DNA of 57,002 nt from Novosphingobium jiangmenense (GTDB taxonomy: Bacteria > Pseudomonadota > Alphaproteobacteria > Sphingomonadales > Sphingomonadaceae). A program made the position numbers and the translations under genes. The notes below the pieces were generated by a model that was not told where the DNA came from, did no database searches, and saw only the letters and a list, made by a program, of their open reading frames with translations. Positions 17,681 through 26,450 of this stretch are shown here, piece after piece; position 1 is the stretch's first letter; each line of letters opens with the position of its first letter. The DNA lies in assembly GCF_015694345.1 (NCBI RefSeq), contig NZ_JADQDC010000019.1, positions 1-57,002 on the forward strand, read 5' to 3'.

Positions 17681-18985
17681 ATGAAGATCGCAATGGTGGG
17701 CTCGGGCTACGTCGGGCTGGTTTCCGGTGCCTGCTTTGCCGATTTCGGCCACGAAGTCGTCTGCATCGACAAGGACGAGAGCAAGATCGAGCGGCTGCGC
17801 AACGGCGTGATGCCGATCTATGAGCCGGGCCTTGCCGAACTCGTCGCCGCCAATGTCAAGGCCGGGCGCCTGTCGTTCTCGACCGATCTCGCCAGCTCGA
17901 TCGAGGGTGCCGGTGCCGTGTTCATCGCGGTGGGCACGCCATCGCGCCGTGGCGATGGCCATGCCGACCTGACCTATGTCTATGCCGTGGCGCAGGAACT
18001 CGCCGCCAACATCAAGACGCCGACCGTGGTCGTCACCAAGTCGACCGTGCCCGTCGGCACCGGTGACGAAGTTGAGCGCATCATCCGCGACAGCGGCACC
18101 TCGGTGCAATTCGCGGTCGTCTCCAACCCCGAATTCCTGCGTGAAGGCGCGGCCATCGGCGATTTCAAGCGCCCGGACCGCATCGTCATCGGCGCCGAGG
18201 AAGAATGGGCGCAAGGCGTGATGAAGGAAGTCTATCGCCCTCTGTTCCTCAACAAGGCGCCCATCCTGTTCACCTCGCGCCGCAGCAGCGAGCTGATCAA
18301 GTACGCCGCCAACGCCTTCCTTGCCACCAAGATCACCTTCATCAACGAGATGGCAGACCTTTGCGAGAAGGTTGGCGGGGACGTGCAGGACGTGGCGAGG
18401 GGCATCGGCCTCGATAACCGCATCGGCTCCAAGTTCCTGCACGCAGGACCGGGCTACGGCGGTTCGTGCTTCCCCAAGGATACGCTGGCGCTGCTCAAGA
18501 CCGCGGAGGACTTCAACAGCCCGGTGCGTCTGGTCGAAGCGGTGGTCAAGGTCAACGACAGCCGCAAGCGCGCCATGGGCCGCAAGGTGATCGAAGCGCT
18601 GGGCGGCGATGCCCGCGGTAAGCGCGTGGCGCTGCTCGGCCTGACCTTCAAGCCCAACACCGACGATATGCGCGATGCACCTTCGATCGCAATCGTGCAG
18701 ACACTGCTCGATGCAGGGGCGGAAGTCGTGGCCTATGATCCGGAAGGCATGGAAGCGGCGGCCGCAATCATGCCCGAGGTCAAGATGGTGGCATCGACCT
18801 ACGCCGCTGTGGAAGGGGCCGATGCAGTCGCCCTCGTCACCGAATGGGACGCCTTCCGCGCGCTCGATTTCGCCAAGGTGAAGAGCCTGGTCAAGGCACC
18901 GGTGCTGGTCGACCTGCGCAACGTTTACGATCCGGCCGAGGCGCGGGCTGCAGGTTTTGCCTACAGCAGCGTCGGGCGGGTCTGA
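17681..18985 (+). CDS. ugd: UDP-glucose 6-dehydrogenase
   Basis: 434 residues from the ATG at 17681 (MKIAMVGSGYVGLVSGACFA, a Rossmann NAD motif); an upstream in-frame ATG at 17651 adds ten non-family residues. Catalytic Cys263 is in GPGYGGSCFPKD. It oxidises UDP-glucose to UDP-glucuronate, a common precursor of acidic exopolysaccharides, which fits the polysaccharide locus further right although it is 15 kb away from it. Confidence 0.94.
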   Translation: MKIAMVGSGYVGLVSGACFADFGHEVVCIDKDESKIERLRNGVMPIYEPGLAELVAANVKAGRLSFSTDLASSIEGAGAVFIAVGTPSRRGDGHADLTYVYAVAQELAANIKTPTVVVTKSTVPVGTGDEVERIIRDSGTSVQFAVVSNPEFLREGAAIGDFKRPDRIVIGAEEEWAQGVMKEVYRPLFLNKAPILFTSRRSSELIKYAANAFLATKITFINEMADLCEKVGGDVQDVARGIGLDNRIGSKFLHAGPGYGGSCFPKDTLALLKTAEDFNSPVRLVEAVVKVNDSRKRAMGRKVIEALGGDARGKRVALLGLTFKPNTDDMRDAPSIAIVQTLLDAGAEVVAYDPEGMEAAAAIMPEVKMVASTYAAVEGADAVALVTEWDAFRALDFAKVKSLVKAPVLVDLRNVYDPAEARAAGFAYSSVGRV

Positions 18986-19006
18986 ACGGACATCCGGAGG
19001 CCGGGC

Positions 19007-19279
19007 TCAGAGGAGCCCGGCTTCACCGCTGATCTGCGCGGTATCGTCGGCCACCGGGGGGCGCTGCGTCCCCCAGTGGATCGAACTCCAGACGCGTTCG
19101 TGGAAGTAGTAGAGGCCGATCTTGGTGATCACCTCGGTGCCGGCAATCGCCCCGGCCGCCTTGGCGCTGCCGGTGAACAGCCAGCTCAGTACGAACGTAT
19201 CGATGCTGCCGAGCGCGCGCCAGCTGATCGCCTTGACGACCGAGCGGGCGTGCGCCTCGTGCCCATGAAACAGAATCAT
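19007..19279 (-). CDS. DUF2061 small membrane protein
   Basis: 90 residues. SVVKAISWRALGSIDTFVLSW and ITKIGLYYFHERVWSSIHWG are the DUF2061 signature with two hydrophobic segments. Members often follow sulfate-activation genes in alphaproteobacteria; the function is unknown. It lies 36 bp after cysNC on the same strand, so it is probably the last gene of the cysD-cysNC operon. Confidence 0.85.
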   Translation of the reverse strand: MILFHGHEAHARSVVKAISWRALGSIDTFVLSWLFTGSAKAAGAIAGTEVITKIGLYYFHERVWSSIHWGTQRPPVADDTAQISGEAGLL

Positions 19280-19315
19280 TAGGCGGTTCCCTCCCGGCCC
19301 GGTTTACGAGCCCCC

Positions 19316-21250
19316 TTAGATCGTGGGGGCCCACCCGAGAAGGGCATTTACGATCCGCTCTGCCGCGTCCTCTGGCGATTCCTGGGTGGTGTCCACGCGG
19401 AAGTCCGGGTTTTCCGGGGCTTCGTAGGGGCTGTCGATGCCGGTAAAGTTCTTGAGCTGGCCCGAACGCGCCTTCTTGTAGAGCCCCTTCACGTCGCGCG
19501 CCTCGGCCACTTCCAGCGGGGTGTCGACGAAGATCTCGACGAACTCGCCCTCTGCCATCAGCGAGCGCACCATCTCGCGCTCGGCACGGAACGGGCTGAT
19601 GAAGGCGGTCAGCACGATCAGGCCGGCATCGGTCATCAGGCGCGCCACTTCGCCAACGCGACGGATGTTCTCGATGCGGTCGGCCTCGGTGAAGCCGAGG
19701 TCCTTGTTCAGGCCGTGGCGCACGTTGTCACCGTCCAGAAGGAAGGTGTGCTTGCCCACCGCGTGCAGGCGCTTCTCGACAAGATTGGCGATGGTTGACT
19801 TGCCCGAGCCGGAGAGCCCGGTGAACCACAGCACCTTGGGCTGCTGCTGCTTCAATGCAGCGTGCGCTTCGCGGCTGATGTCGAGTGCCTGCCAGTGCAC
19901 GTTCTGGGCGCGGCGGAGCGAGAAGTTGAGCATGCCGGCGGCAACCGTGGCATTGCTCATCTTGTCGATCAGCACGAAACCGCCAAGGGTGCGGCCTTCG
20001 GTGTAGGGTTCGAACACCAGCGGCTTGTCGGTGGCGATTTCGGCCACGCCGATAGCGTTCAATTCCAGCGTCTTGGCAGCGAGGTGCTCCATCGTGTTGA
20101 CGTTCACGACGTACTTGGGCTGCTGTACGGTGACCGAGACGGTCTGCGTGGCGAGCTTGAGCCAATAGGCACGCCCCGGCAGCATCGCCTCGTCGTTGAG
20201 CCAGACCAGCGTCGCTTCGAACTGGTCGGCGGCCTGCGGCGGATTGTCGGCAAGGCTGATCACGTCGCCGCGCGAGCAGTCGACCTCGTCGGCCAGGCAC
20301 AGCGTGACCGACTGGCCAGCCACTGCCTGATCCAGATCGCCATCAAGCGTGACCACGCGGGCGACCTTGCTGGTCTTGCCCGAGGGCAGAACCCGGATTT
20401 CGTCGCCCGGCTTGACCGAACCGGTGGCGATGAGGCCCGAGAAACCGCGGAAGTCGAGATTGGGGCGGTTGACCCACTGCACCGGCATGCGGAACGGCTT
20501 GTCGGCATCGACCGAAGACAGGACTTCGACCGTCTCGAGATGCTCGACCAGCGTCGGGCCCTGATACCACGGCGTGTTGGCCGAACGCGTGGTGATGTTG
20601 TCGCCCTTGAAGCCGGAGATCGGCATGGCGGTGAAGCTCTCGATGCCGATGGACTTTGCGAACTCGCCGTAATCCTTGACGATCGCATCGAAGGTGGCCT
20701 GATCATAGTCGACGAGGTCCATCTTGTTCACCGCCAGCACGATGTTGCGGATGCCGATCAGGTGGCAAAGGTACGAATGGCGGCGCGTCTGCACCAGCAC
20801 ACCCTTGCGCGCATCGATCAGGATCACGGCAAGGTCGGCGGTCGAGGCGCCGGTCACCATGTTGCGGGTGTACTGTTCGTGGCCGGGGCAGTCGGCGACG
20901 ATGAACTTGCGCTTCTCGGTGTTGAAGAAGCGATAGGCGACGTCGATGGTGATGCCCTGTTCGCGCTCCGCAGCGAGGCCGTCGACCAGCAGCGCGAAGT
21001 CGATCTCCTGCCCCTGCGTGCCGACCTTCTTCGAATCGTTTTCCAGAGCCGCGAGCTGGTCCTCGAAGATCATCTTCGAATCATAGAGCAGGCGGCCGAT
21101 CAGCGTGGACTTGCCATCATCCACCGACCCGCAGGTGATGAAGCGCAGCATCGTCTTGTGCTGGTGCTGTTCGAGATAGGCGTCGATGTCCTCGGCGATG
21201 AGGGCTTCGGTCTTGTAGATGACGTCTTGCCCAAGTGTCGTTTCCGTCAT
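19316..21250 (-). CDS. cysNC: Bifunctional sulfate adenylyltransferase subunit 1 / adenylylsulfate kinase
   Basis: 644 residues. The N-terminal CysN GTPase domain shows CGSVDDGKSTLIGRLL (G1), DCPGHEQYTRNM (G3) and NKMD (G4); the C-terminal APS kinase has FTGLSGSGKSTIANLVEKRL (P-loop) from about residue 470. CysN GTP hydrolysis drives APS formation by CysD, and the fused kinase makes PAPS. PAPS can feed cysteine synthesis or sulfation. The start overlaps the cysD stop (TGATG). Confidence 0.95.
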   Translation of the reverse strand: MTETTLGQDVIYKTEALIAEDIDAYLEQHQHKTMLRFITCGSVDDGKSTLIGRLLYDSKMIFEDQLAALENDSKKVGTQGQEIDFALLVDGLAAEREQGITIDVAYRFFNTEKRKFIVADCPGHEQYTRNMVTGASTADLAVILIDARKGVLVQTRRHSYLCHLIGIRNIVLAVNKMDLVDYDQATFDAIVKDYGEFAKSIGIESFTAMPISGFKGDNITTRSANTPWYQGPTLVEHLETVEVLSSVDADKPFRMPVQWVNRPNLDFRGFSGLIATGSVKPGDEIRVLPSGKTSKVARVVTLDGDLDQAVAGQSVTLCLADEVDCSRGDVISLADNPPQAADQFEATLVWLNDEAMLPGRAYWLKLATQTVSVTVQQPKYVVNVNTMEHLAAKTLELNAIGVAEIATDKPLVFEPYTEGRTLGGFVLIDKMSNATVAAGMLNFSLRRAQNVHWQALDISREAHAALKQQQPKVLWFTGLSGSGKSTIANLVEKRLHAVGKHTFLLDGDNVRHGLNKDLGFTEADRIENIRRVGEVARLMTDAGLIVLTAFISPFRAEREMVRSLMAEGEFVEIFVDTPLEVAEARDVKGLYKKARSGQLKNFTGIDSPYEAPENPDFRVDTTQESPEDAAERIVNALLGWAPTI

Positions 21251-22173
21251 CAGAAGTACCCCTGTTGCTTCTTCACTTCCATGCCGGCGCCGCCAGCATC
21301 CTTGTCGATCACGCGGCCCTGACGTTCGCTGGTGGTGGTCAGCAGCGTTTCCTGGATCACCTCGGGCAGCGTCTTGGCCGTGCTCTCAACTGCGCCCGTC
21401 AGCGGGAAGCAGCCCAGGGTGCGGAAGCGGACGGACTTCATGGTGATCTCGGGACGATAGCCCAGCACCTTCTCGAGGCGCGGGATGTCGTCGGCCATGA
21501 ACAGCTGGCCTTCCCACTCGTAGGTCGGACGCTCGTCGGCGAAGTAGAGCGGGACGATCGGCACGTCGTTCAGGTGGATGTACTGCCAGATGTCGAGTTC
21601 GGTCCAGTTCGAGATCGGGAAGACGCGGATGCTCTCGCCCTTGTTCTTGCGAGCGTTGTAGAGGTTCCAAAGCTCCGGGCGCTGGTTCTTGGGATCCCAG
21701 CCGTGGCTGGCGGTGCGGAACGAGAAAATACGCTCCTTGGCGCGGCTCTTTTCCTCGTCACGCCGCGCGCCGCCGAAGGCCGCGTCGAAGCCATACTTGT
21801 CGAGCGCCTGCTTCAGCCCTTCGGTCTTCCACATGTCGGTATGGAGCGAGCCGTGGTCGAACGGGTTGATGCCCTTCTCGGCGGCTTCGGGGTTCTGGTA
21901 GACAAGCAGTTCCATGCCGCTTTCTGCCGCCATCTTGTTGCGCAGCGCGTACATGTCCTGGAACTTCCAGGTCGTATCGACGTGCAGCAGCGGGAACGGC
22001 GGCGGCGAGGGATAGAACGCCTTGCGCGCGAGATGCAGCATCACCGCGCTGTCCTTGCCCACGGAGTAGAGCATCACCGGGTTGGTCGCCTCGGCCACGA
22101 CTTCACGCATGATATGAATTGCCTCGGATTCGAGGCGTTCCAGATGGGTCAGTGTCTTCGCGTCCAGTGCCAC
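21250..22173 (-). CDS. cysD: Sulfate adenylyltransferase subunit 2
   Basis: 307 residues from the GTG at 22173, which has a GGAG site upstream and gives the normal CysD N terminus (ALDAKTLTHLERLESEAIHI); the frame open up to 22341 would add 56 non-family residues. PP-loop: MLYSVGKDSAVMLHLARKAF. It forms APS from ATP and sulfate with CysN. First gene of cysD-cysNC-DUF2061. Confidence 0.93.
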   Translation of the reverse strand: MALDAKTLTHLERLESEAIHIMREVVAEATNPVMLYSVGKDSAVMLHLARKAFYPSPPPFPLLHVDTTWKFQDMYALRNKMAAESGMELLVYQNPEAAEKGINPFDHGSLHTDMWKTEGLKQALDKYGFDAAFGGARRDEEKSRAKERIFSFRTASHGWDPKNQRPELWNLYNARKNKGESIRVFPISNWTELDIWQYIHLNDVPIVPLYFADERPTYEWEGQLFMADDIPRLEKVLGYRPEITMKSVRFRTLGCFPLTGAVESTAKTLPEVIQETLLTTTSERQGRVIDKDAGGAGMEVKKQQGYF

Positions 22174-22229
22174 GGCTCTCGCTCCGTAATTGCGTTGCCG
22201 TCCCTTGCGCGATTCGCGGCTCCTCTTGC

Positions 22230-22245
22230 GCTCCCATATGGGAGC
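22230..22245. promoter_or_regulatory. 16-bp perfect palindrome in the cysD/rnd divergent promoter region
   Basis: GCTCCCATATGGGAGC reads identically on both strands and lies 57 bases before the cysD start and 114 before rnd. It has the size of a dimeric repressor or activator site; which regulator is not evident. Confidence 0.4.
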
Positions 22246-22358
22246 ATTACGGGAAGGCAAAACTTTCGGCATGCAAACGCCAGCTTGCGAAAGCAGGTCA
22301 TCAGCTCCTTCCGGACTGAATGCTTGCGGGCACAAGGCCAACCGCCTAAGCGGTGAGC

Positions 22359-22976
22359 ATGGCCGTTTACCTGCATGAAGAAGACCTGCCCGAAGGCGTG
22401 CTCGCGCCCGGGCCCGTTGCCGTCGATACCGAAACCATGGGACTGATCACCCCGCGCGACAGACTGTGCGTGGTGCAGATTTCCGATGGCAGGGGCGATG
22501 AGCATCTCGTGCGCTTTTCGCCCGGGAGCAGCTTTGCTGCACCCAACCTGAAGGCGGTCCTCGCCGATCCGGCCCGGTTGAAGCTTTACCATTTCGCCCG
22601 CTTCGACCTCGCTGCGATCGAGCATTACCTTGGCGTGGTCGCCGCACCGGTGTTCTGCACCAAGATCGCCTCCAAGCTGGTGCGCACCTACACCGACCGG
22701 CATGGTCTCAAGGATCTGGTGCGCGAACTGCTCGGCAAGGAAATCTCGAAGCAGCAGCAATCGAGCGACTGGGGCGCGCCGACGCTGACCGATGCGCAGC
22801 AGGAGTACGCCGCGTCCGACGTGCGTCACCTCCACGCCATGCATGCGATTCTGGTCGAGCGTCTGGAACGCGAGGGCCGCACTGCGATTGCACAGGCATG
22901 TTTCGACTTCCTGCCGATGCGCGCCAGGCTCGACCTCGCCGGTTGGGCCGAGCGTGACATCTTCAGCCACGAGTAA
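22359..22976 (+). CDS. rnd: Ribonuclease D-like 3'-5' exonuclease (short form)
   Basis: 205 residues from the ATG at 22359; a GTG two codons earlier is possible. DEDDy exonuclease motifs are visible: VAVDTETMGL (DE), HFARFDLAAIEHYL (D) and YAASDVRHLHAM (Y..D). The HRDC domains of longer RNase D are absent, as is usual in alphaproteobacterial short forms. It likely trims RNA 3' ends. Followed by lptC after 24 bp. Confidence 0.88.
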   Translation: MAVYLHEEDLPEGVLAPGPVAVDTETMGLITPRDRLCVVQISDGRGDEHLVRFSPGSSFAAPNLKAVLADPARLKLYHFARFDLAAIEHYLGVVAAPVFCTKIASKLVRTYTDRHGLKDLVRELLGKEISKQQQSSDWGAPTLTDAQQEYAASDVRHLHAMHAILVERLEREGRTAIAQACFDFLPMRARLDLAGWAERDIFSHE

Positions 22977-23000
22977 GGCAAGGCAGGGCAAGGCTCCGCG

Positions 23001-23645
23001 ATGACCGTTCAGGCCGACATGATCCGCAACCAGCGTCGTGGCTTTGCCGCGCCTGGTGGCTTTCATGATCGCCTCGTCCATTTCCTTGCCCGCGCGCTGC
23101 CTGCTCTGGTCGGGGCGCTGCTGGCGATCATGATCATCGCCCCGCTCTCGCCTCGTGGAGAGATCAGCTTCCTGCTGGATCGGCGCAAGGTGGCCATGGT
23201 CAACGACCGCATGCAGGTATCGAGCGCAATGTACCGCGGCCAGGACGATGATGGCCGCAACTTCTCGATTACGGCCGGCTCTGCCGTGCAGCGCACGAAA
23301 GCGCAGCAACTGATCCAGCTCGACCAGCTGACCGCGCGCATCATGCTGGATGAAGGCCCCGCCCTGCTCACCGCAGGCAAGGGCAATTACGATTTCGGCA
23401 AGGAAATCGTGGATATTGTCGGGCCGATCAACTTCCAGACCTCTGACGGCTATCGGATGACTGCGACCAATGTCGACATCGACCTTGGCGGCAAGCTGCT
23501 GAAAAGCCGCGGTCCGGTAGAGGGCCGCATTCCGGCGGGCACCTTCTCGGCCGACCATATCCGCGCCGATCTTGCCGAACGCACCGTAATGCTCGATGGA
23601 AACGCCCGCCTCCGCATGGTGCCGGGCAGGATGCAGATGCCATGA
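23001..23645 (+). CDS. lptC: LPS export periplasmic anchor protein LptC
   Basis: 214 residues. One N-terminal membrane segment (about 31-48, ALPALVGALLAIMIIAP) anchors a periplasmic beta-jellyroll domain; NFSITAGSAVQ, NFQTSDGYRMTATNVDIDL and VEGRIPAGTFSADHI are LptC-like. It links the LptBFG transporter to LptA. Its stop overlaps the lptA start (ATGA). Confidence 0.88.
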   Translation: MTVQADMIRNQRRGFAAPGGFHDRLVHFLARALPALVGALLAIMIIAPLSPRGEISFLLDRRKVAMVNDRMQVSSAMYRGQDDDGRNFSITAGSAVQRTKAQQLIQLDQLTARIMLDEGPALLTAGKGNYDFGKEIVDIVGPINFQTSDGYRMTATNVDIDLGGKLLKSRGPVEGRIPAGTFSADHIRADLAERTVMLDGNARLRMVPGRMQMP

Positions 23646-24214
23646 TCAGGACCCGCATGACCCACATCGCCGAAATCGTCCGCTCTGCCCGTCCGCTGCG
23701 CTGGGGCGCCATCGGCTTTGCCTCTTCGGCCGCGCTGATTGCGGGCGCACAGCACCTTGCGGCGCAGGGCATCGCCGGGCACGACAGCAAGGCGCCGGTC
23801 AACTACGCGGCAGATCGTATCGAGGTGCAGGACAAGGCCAAGCGCGTCGTCCTCTCCGGCAATGTCGACATCACCCAGTCCGACCTGCGAATGCAGGCTG
23901 CGCGCACGACCGTGGCCTACAGCAATGCCGGCGAGATCCAGATCGAGCGCATCGATGCGACCGGCGGTGTTCAGGTCAACCGTGGCGGTGAAAGCGCGCG
24001 GGGCGATGTGGCCGTCTACGACTTCAACAGAAACGTCATCACCATGACCGGGAACGTGGCCTTGCGCCGCAACGGCGACACGCTGAACGGTGGACGGCTG
24101 GTGATCGATCTCGATTCCGGCCTTTCCAGCGTCGATGGGCGCTCGGGTGGCGGCGCGGCTGGCGGTAAGGGCGGGCGCGTTACCGGAACCTTCAACGTCC
24201 GCAATCGCAACTGA
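23642..24214 (+). CDS. lptA: LPS transport periplasmic bridge protein LptA (OstA domain)
   Basis: 190 residues. A signal peptide is followed by the OstA domain with repeated strands: YAADRIEVQDKAKRVVLSGNVDITQSDLRM and NVITMTGNVALRRNGDTLNGGRL. The Gly-rich C terminus (GRSGGGAAGGKGG) is a flexible tail. It carries LPS across the periplasm. lptB, often next, is not here; a convergent gene follows instead. Confidence 0.9.
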   Translation: MIRTRMTHIAEIVRSARPLRWGAIGFASSAALIAGAQHLAAQGIAGHDSKAPVNYAADRIEVQDKAKRVVLSGNVDITQSDLRMQAARTTVAYSNAGEIQIERIDATGGVQVNRGGESARGDVAVYDFNRNVITMTGNVALRRNGDTLNGGRLVIDLDSGLSSVDGRSGGGAAGGKGGRVTGTFNVRNRN

Positions 24215-24234
24215 GAAAACGACTGCGGGCTGCC

Positions 24235-24939
24235 TCAGCGCTTTTGGCGCAGGCAATTCCGGAGCATTGCGGTCTCCTCCTGCCTGAGCTGTTTCTCCAG
24301 AGCCTTCGTCAACAGAGCTGAAGTCTGGCAATCGAAGACCGCGCCCTTGCGCATGGCGAGGCTGACGGTTTCGACCCCAGCCTCGGTGGGATTGCCAGCA
24401 ACACTGCGCAGGTAAGGCTTGGTCCAGTTGCCACCGCCGACAAGCGTATTGGCGAGGGCTTCGCGCCCCTCGGGCGTCGCCAGCAGACGGCTCGCCATGT
24501 CGGCGAGGGGAGCCTGGTCTTCCTGCAGGGCCCATAGCGCTGCAAAGCGCCGCGAAGCCTCGCCCGGATCGCCAGCGGCAAGGGCAATGTCGAACATTGC
24601 CTGCTGGGCAATCGGATCGCGCCAGCCGCGCTGGGCTGCGCGCTGGATGAGTAAGGCGCTCGAATCGCGTGCGCCGCTCCGCTCCTGCGCGATTGCCAGA
24701 AGCGTAAGATGCTCGGCAGGCATCGGACTGCGATCGACCAGCGTTCGCGCCTCGGCAAGAGCCGTGCGCGGCTCGGCCGAGCGGACATTGGCCAGCGTCA
24801 GGCTTTCCTGCGCGAAGCTACGGAACGGCACCGGCACGAATGCCGCCAATGAAGGCTGGCGCCGCGAAGCACGGTCCAGCTGTGCACCTGCGGCGACGCA
24901 GGCGAGTACGGCCAGCAGGGCGATCCACAAGGCTCGCAT
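24235..24939 (-). CDS. TPR-like envelope protein coupled to the O-antigen ligase gene
   Basis: 234 residues from the ATG at 24939, which starts a signal-anchor (MRALWIALLAVLACVAAGAQ). The remainder is Ala-rich helical sequence (LTLLAIAQERSGARDSSALLIQRAAQRGWRDPIAQQAMFDIALAAGDPGEASRRFAAL) resembling degenerate TPR units. The start lies in a TGATG overlap with the upstream ligase gene, so it probably works with it in polysaccharide polymerisation or transfer. I do not recognise a named family. Confidence 0.7.
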   Translation of the reverse strand: MRALWIALLAVLACVAAGAQLDRASRRQPSLAAFVPVPFRSFAQESLTLANVRSAEPRTALAEARTLVDRSPMPAEHLTLLAIAQERSGARDSSALLIQRAAQRGWRDPIAQQAMFDIALAAGDPGEASRRFAALWALQEDQAPLADMASRLLATPEGREALANTLVGGGNWTKPYLRSVAGNPTEAGVETVSLAMRKGAVFDCQTSALLTKALEKQLRQEETAMLRNCLRQKR

Positions 24940-26303
24940 CACGGGCGCGCTCCTTCCGGCGAGACCTTCGTATCGCCAGCCCGACCCGCTCCTGCCAGCA
25001 GGGCAATGGCGAACGCGGCCATGCACAGCATGGTCTGGTTTCTCAGCGGGTAGTCGAGCAAGGATTGCAGGGCGATGGCAAGCAGGATGCCGGTACCGGC
25101 GAGAGCCTCCCAGCGACGGTGCCGCCCGAGGCCGTTCCAGGCAGCCCAAAGTACCCAGCATGTCCAAAGTGCGATCAACGCGAACCCGGCAGCGCCTGCC
25201 TCGATGGCAATCTCGATGTAGTCGTTATGGGCACGTCCTGCACGGCGGGGCGAGATGTTCTCCAGGGACTCATCTATCTGGAACACCTCGTCGAAAGTTC
25301 CCATGCCTGCGCCGACTGGCCAGAAGCGCTCCGCTGAAAAGCGCGCGTCTTCCCAGATCGCGGGACGCTGCTCTTCCGATTTGTTGAACCGCGCGAGCAC
25401 CATGTCGAAGCGGGACTCCGGGACGGTCCCGGCTGCAGCAGCAAGACCGAGGAGCGCCGTGGCGGCGACCAGCAGCGAACCTATCACCATCCGCCCGCCC
25501 TTGCCCGATCCAGGGGAACTTTTGCCAGCGAGAAGCGCCGCCCCGCCTCGCAACAGCCCCAAGCCCAGAGGCAGAAGCAACAGAACAAGCCCTGTCCGAG
25601 ATTGGGTAAGGATAACGCCGACGGTCAGGAGCGTTGCAGCCGAAGCTGTCGCGATCCAGTCAATCGAGAACAATCGGCTCGAAGGACGAGTGCAAAGTAG
25701 CAACAGACAGCAGACCAGGAAGATGGCGGTGGAGTTGCGATTGGCGAAGAAGCCGACCATGGCTTCCGGATTGAGCGTTTCCGGATAGATGCGGGCAGCG
25801 CCTTGGCCGCCCAGCAACTGGATCGTGCCCAGAAGAACGCCGGCAAGCCCCATGCCGACGAAAGCGAGCACCGCTTTACGCAGCGTAGCCTCTGACAGAT
25901 CGCGCAAGCACAGCGCAAGAAGGGTGAATGGTGCGATCAGCCCGAGGAAAGACACCAGCGTGCGCGCCGTGCTGACTGTAAGCGGATGCCATTCTCCACC
26001 ACCGGCGGCTTTCAGCGAATCCTGAAGCAGGTCGCGCCCGGGCAGGCTGCTCCAGATCGATGCAGGAAGCGGGATCAGCTGCAACAACGGAAGCGCCAGC
26101 GTTGCAAGGACCAGCAGAGACAAGCCACGCGGGCCTCTGGCGACGAAATTTGCCACGGTCGGGCCATTCAGCGCGAGCATCAGGATCGCCGCGAGCTGGA
26201 GGACGAGGTTAGCCAGCCCATAGGCAACACCGCCGCCGCCAACAAGGCAAGCCAGGACGATCAGCGCGGTGACGAGCACACCCGGTTCGTTTCGCATCGG
26301 CAC
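24939..26303 (-). CDS. O-antigen ligase/polymerase-like membrane protein (Wzy_C)
   Basis: 454 residues with about 10-12 hydrophobic segments. The large periplasmic loop ends in RAGRAHNDYIEIAIEAGAAGFALI, whose H-N-D-Y pattern is the Wzy_C/WaaL signature; RNSTAIFLVCCLLLL is an earlier membrane block. Members join O-antigen or exopolysaccharide chains. It lies upstream of the TPR-like gene and 147 bp downstream (in transcription) of the small secreted protein gene. A second such protein is at 49112-50518. Confidence 0.85.
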   Translation of the reverse strand: MPMRNEPGVLVTALIVLACLVGGGGVAYGLANLVLQLAAILMLALNGPTVANFVARGPRGLSLLVLATLALPLLQLIPLPASIWSSLPGRDLLQDSLKAAGGGEWHPLTVSTARTLVSFLGLIAPFTLLALCLRDLSEATLRKAVLAFVGMGLAGVLLGTIQLLGGQGAARIYPETLNPEAMVGFFANRNSTAIFLVCCLLLLCTRPSSRLFSIDWIATASAATLLTVGVILTQSRTGLVLLLLPLGLGLLRGGAALLAGKSSPGSGKGGRMVIGSLLVAATALLGLAAAAGTVPESRFDMVLARFNKSEEQRPAIWEDARFSAERFWPVGAGMGTFDEVFQIDESLENISPRRAGRAHNDYIEIAIEAGAAGFALIALWTCWVLWAAWNGLGRHRRWEALAGTGILLAIALQSLLDYPLRNQTMLCMAAFAIALLAGAGRAGDTKVSPEGARP

Positions 26304-26397
26304 CTGATTGTTTGTAAACCGGGAGCAGTCAAGCAGATACGCAGCTTCTGCACCCGGCTTTCACCCCCTGCCAGAGCTTGTCTGCACAGCGGGCACG

Positions 26398-26427
26398 AAA
26401 AACCCGACCACTCAAGGAGTGGCCGGG
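26398..26427 (-). terminator. Rho-independent terminator of the 85-residue gene
   Basis: On the minus strand the stem CCCGGCCACTC/GAGTGGTCGGG with a CTT loop is followed by TTTTT. It begins 24 bases after the stop of the gene at 26451-26708 and separates it from the ligase gene. Confidence 0.85.
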
Positions 26428-26450
26428 CCCTTCTTGTCTCTAACTGCTGA

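Noticed and set aside
22174..22341. Longer CysD start at 22341
   Set aside because: The extra 56 residues are unlike CysD, while the GTG at 22173 has a GGAG site and the normal N terminus.
19862..22356. Long plus-strand frames (486 and 373 codons) opposite cysNC and cysD
   Set aside because: Antisense of well-defined enzymes with intact motifs.
22246..22358. SAM-II-type or other riboswitch before cysD
   Set aside because: I could find no matching conserved core; only short hairpins are visible.
23642..24234. A missing lptB as evidence of gene loss
   Set aside because: lptB is often elsewhere in alphaproteobacterial genomes, so its absence here means nothing without the rest of the chromosome.
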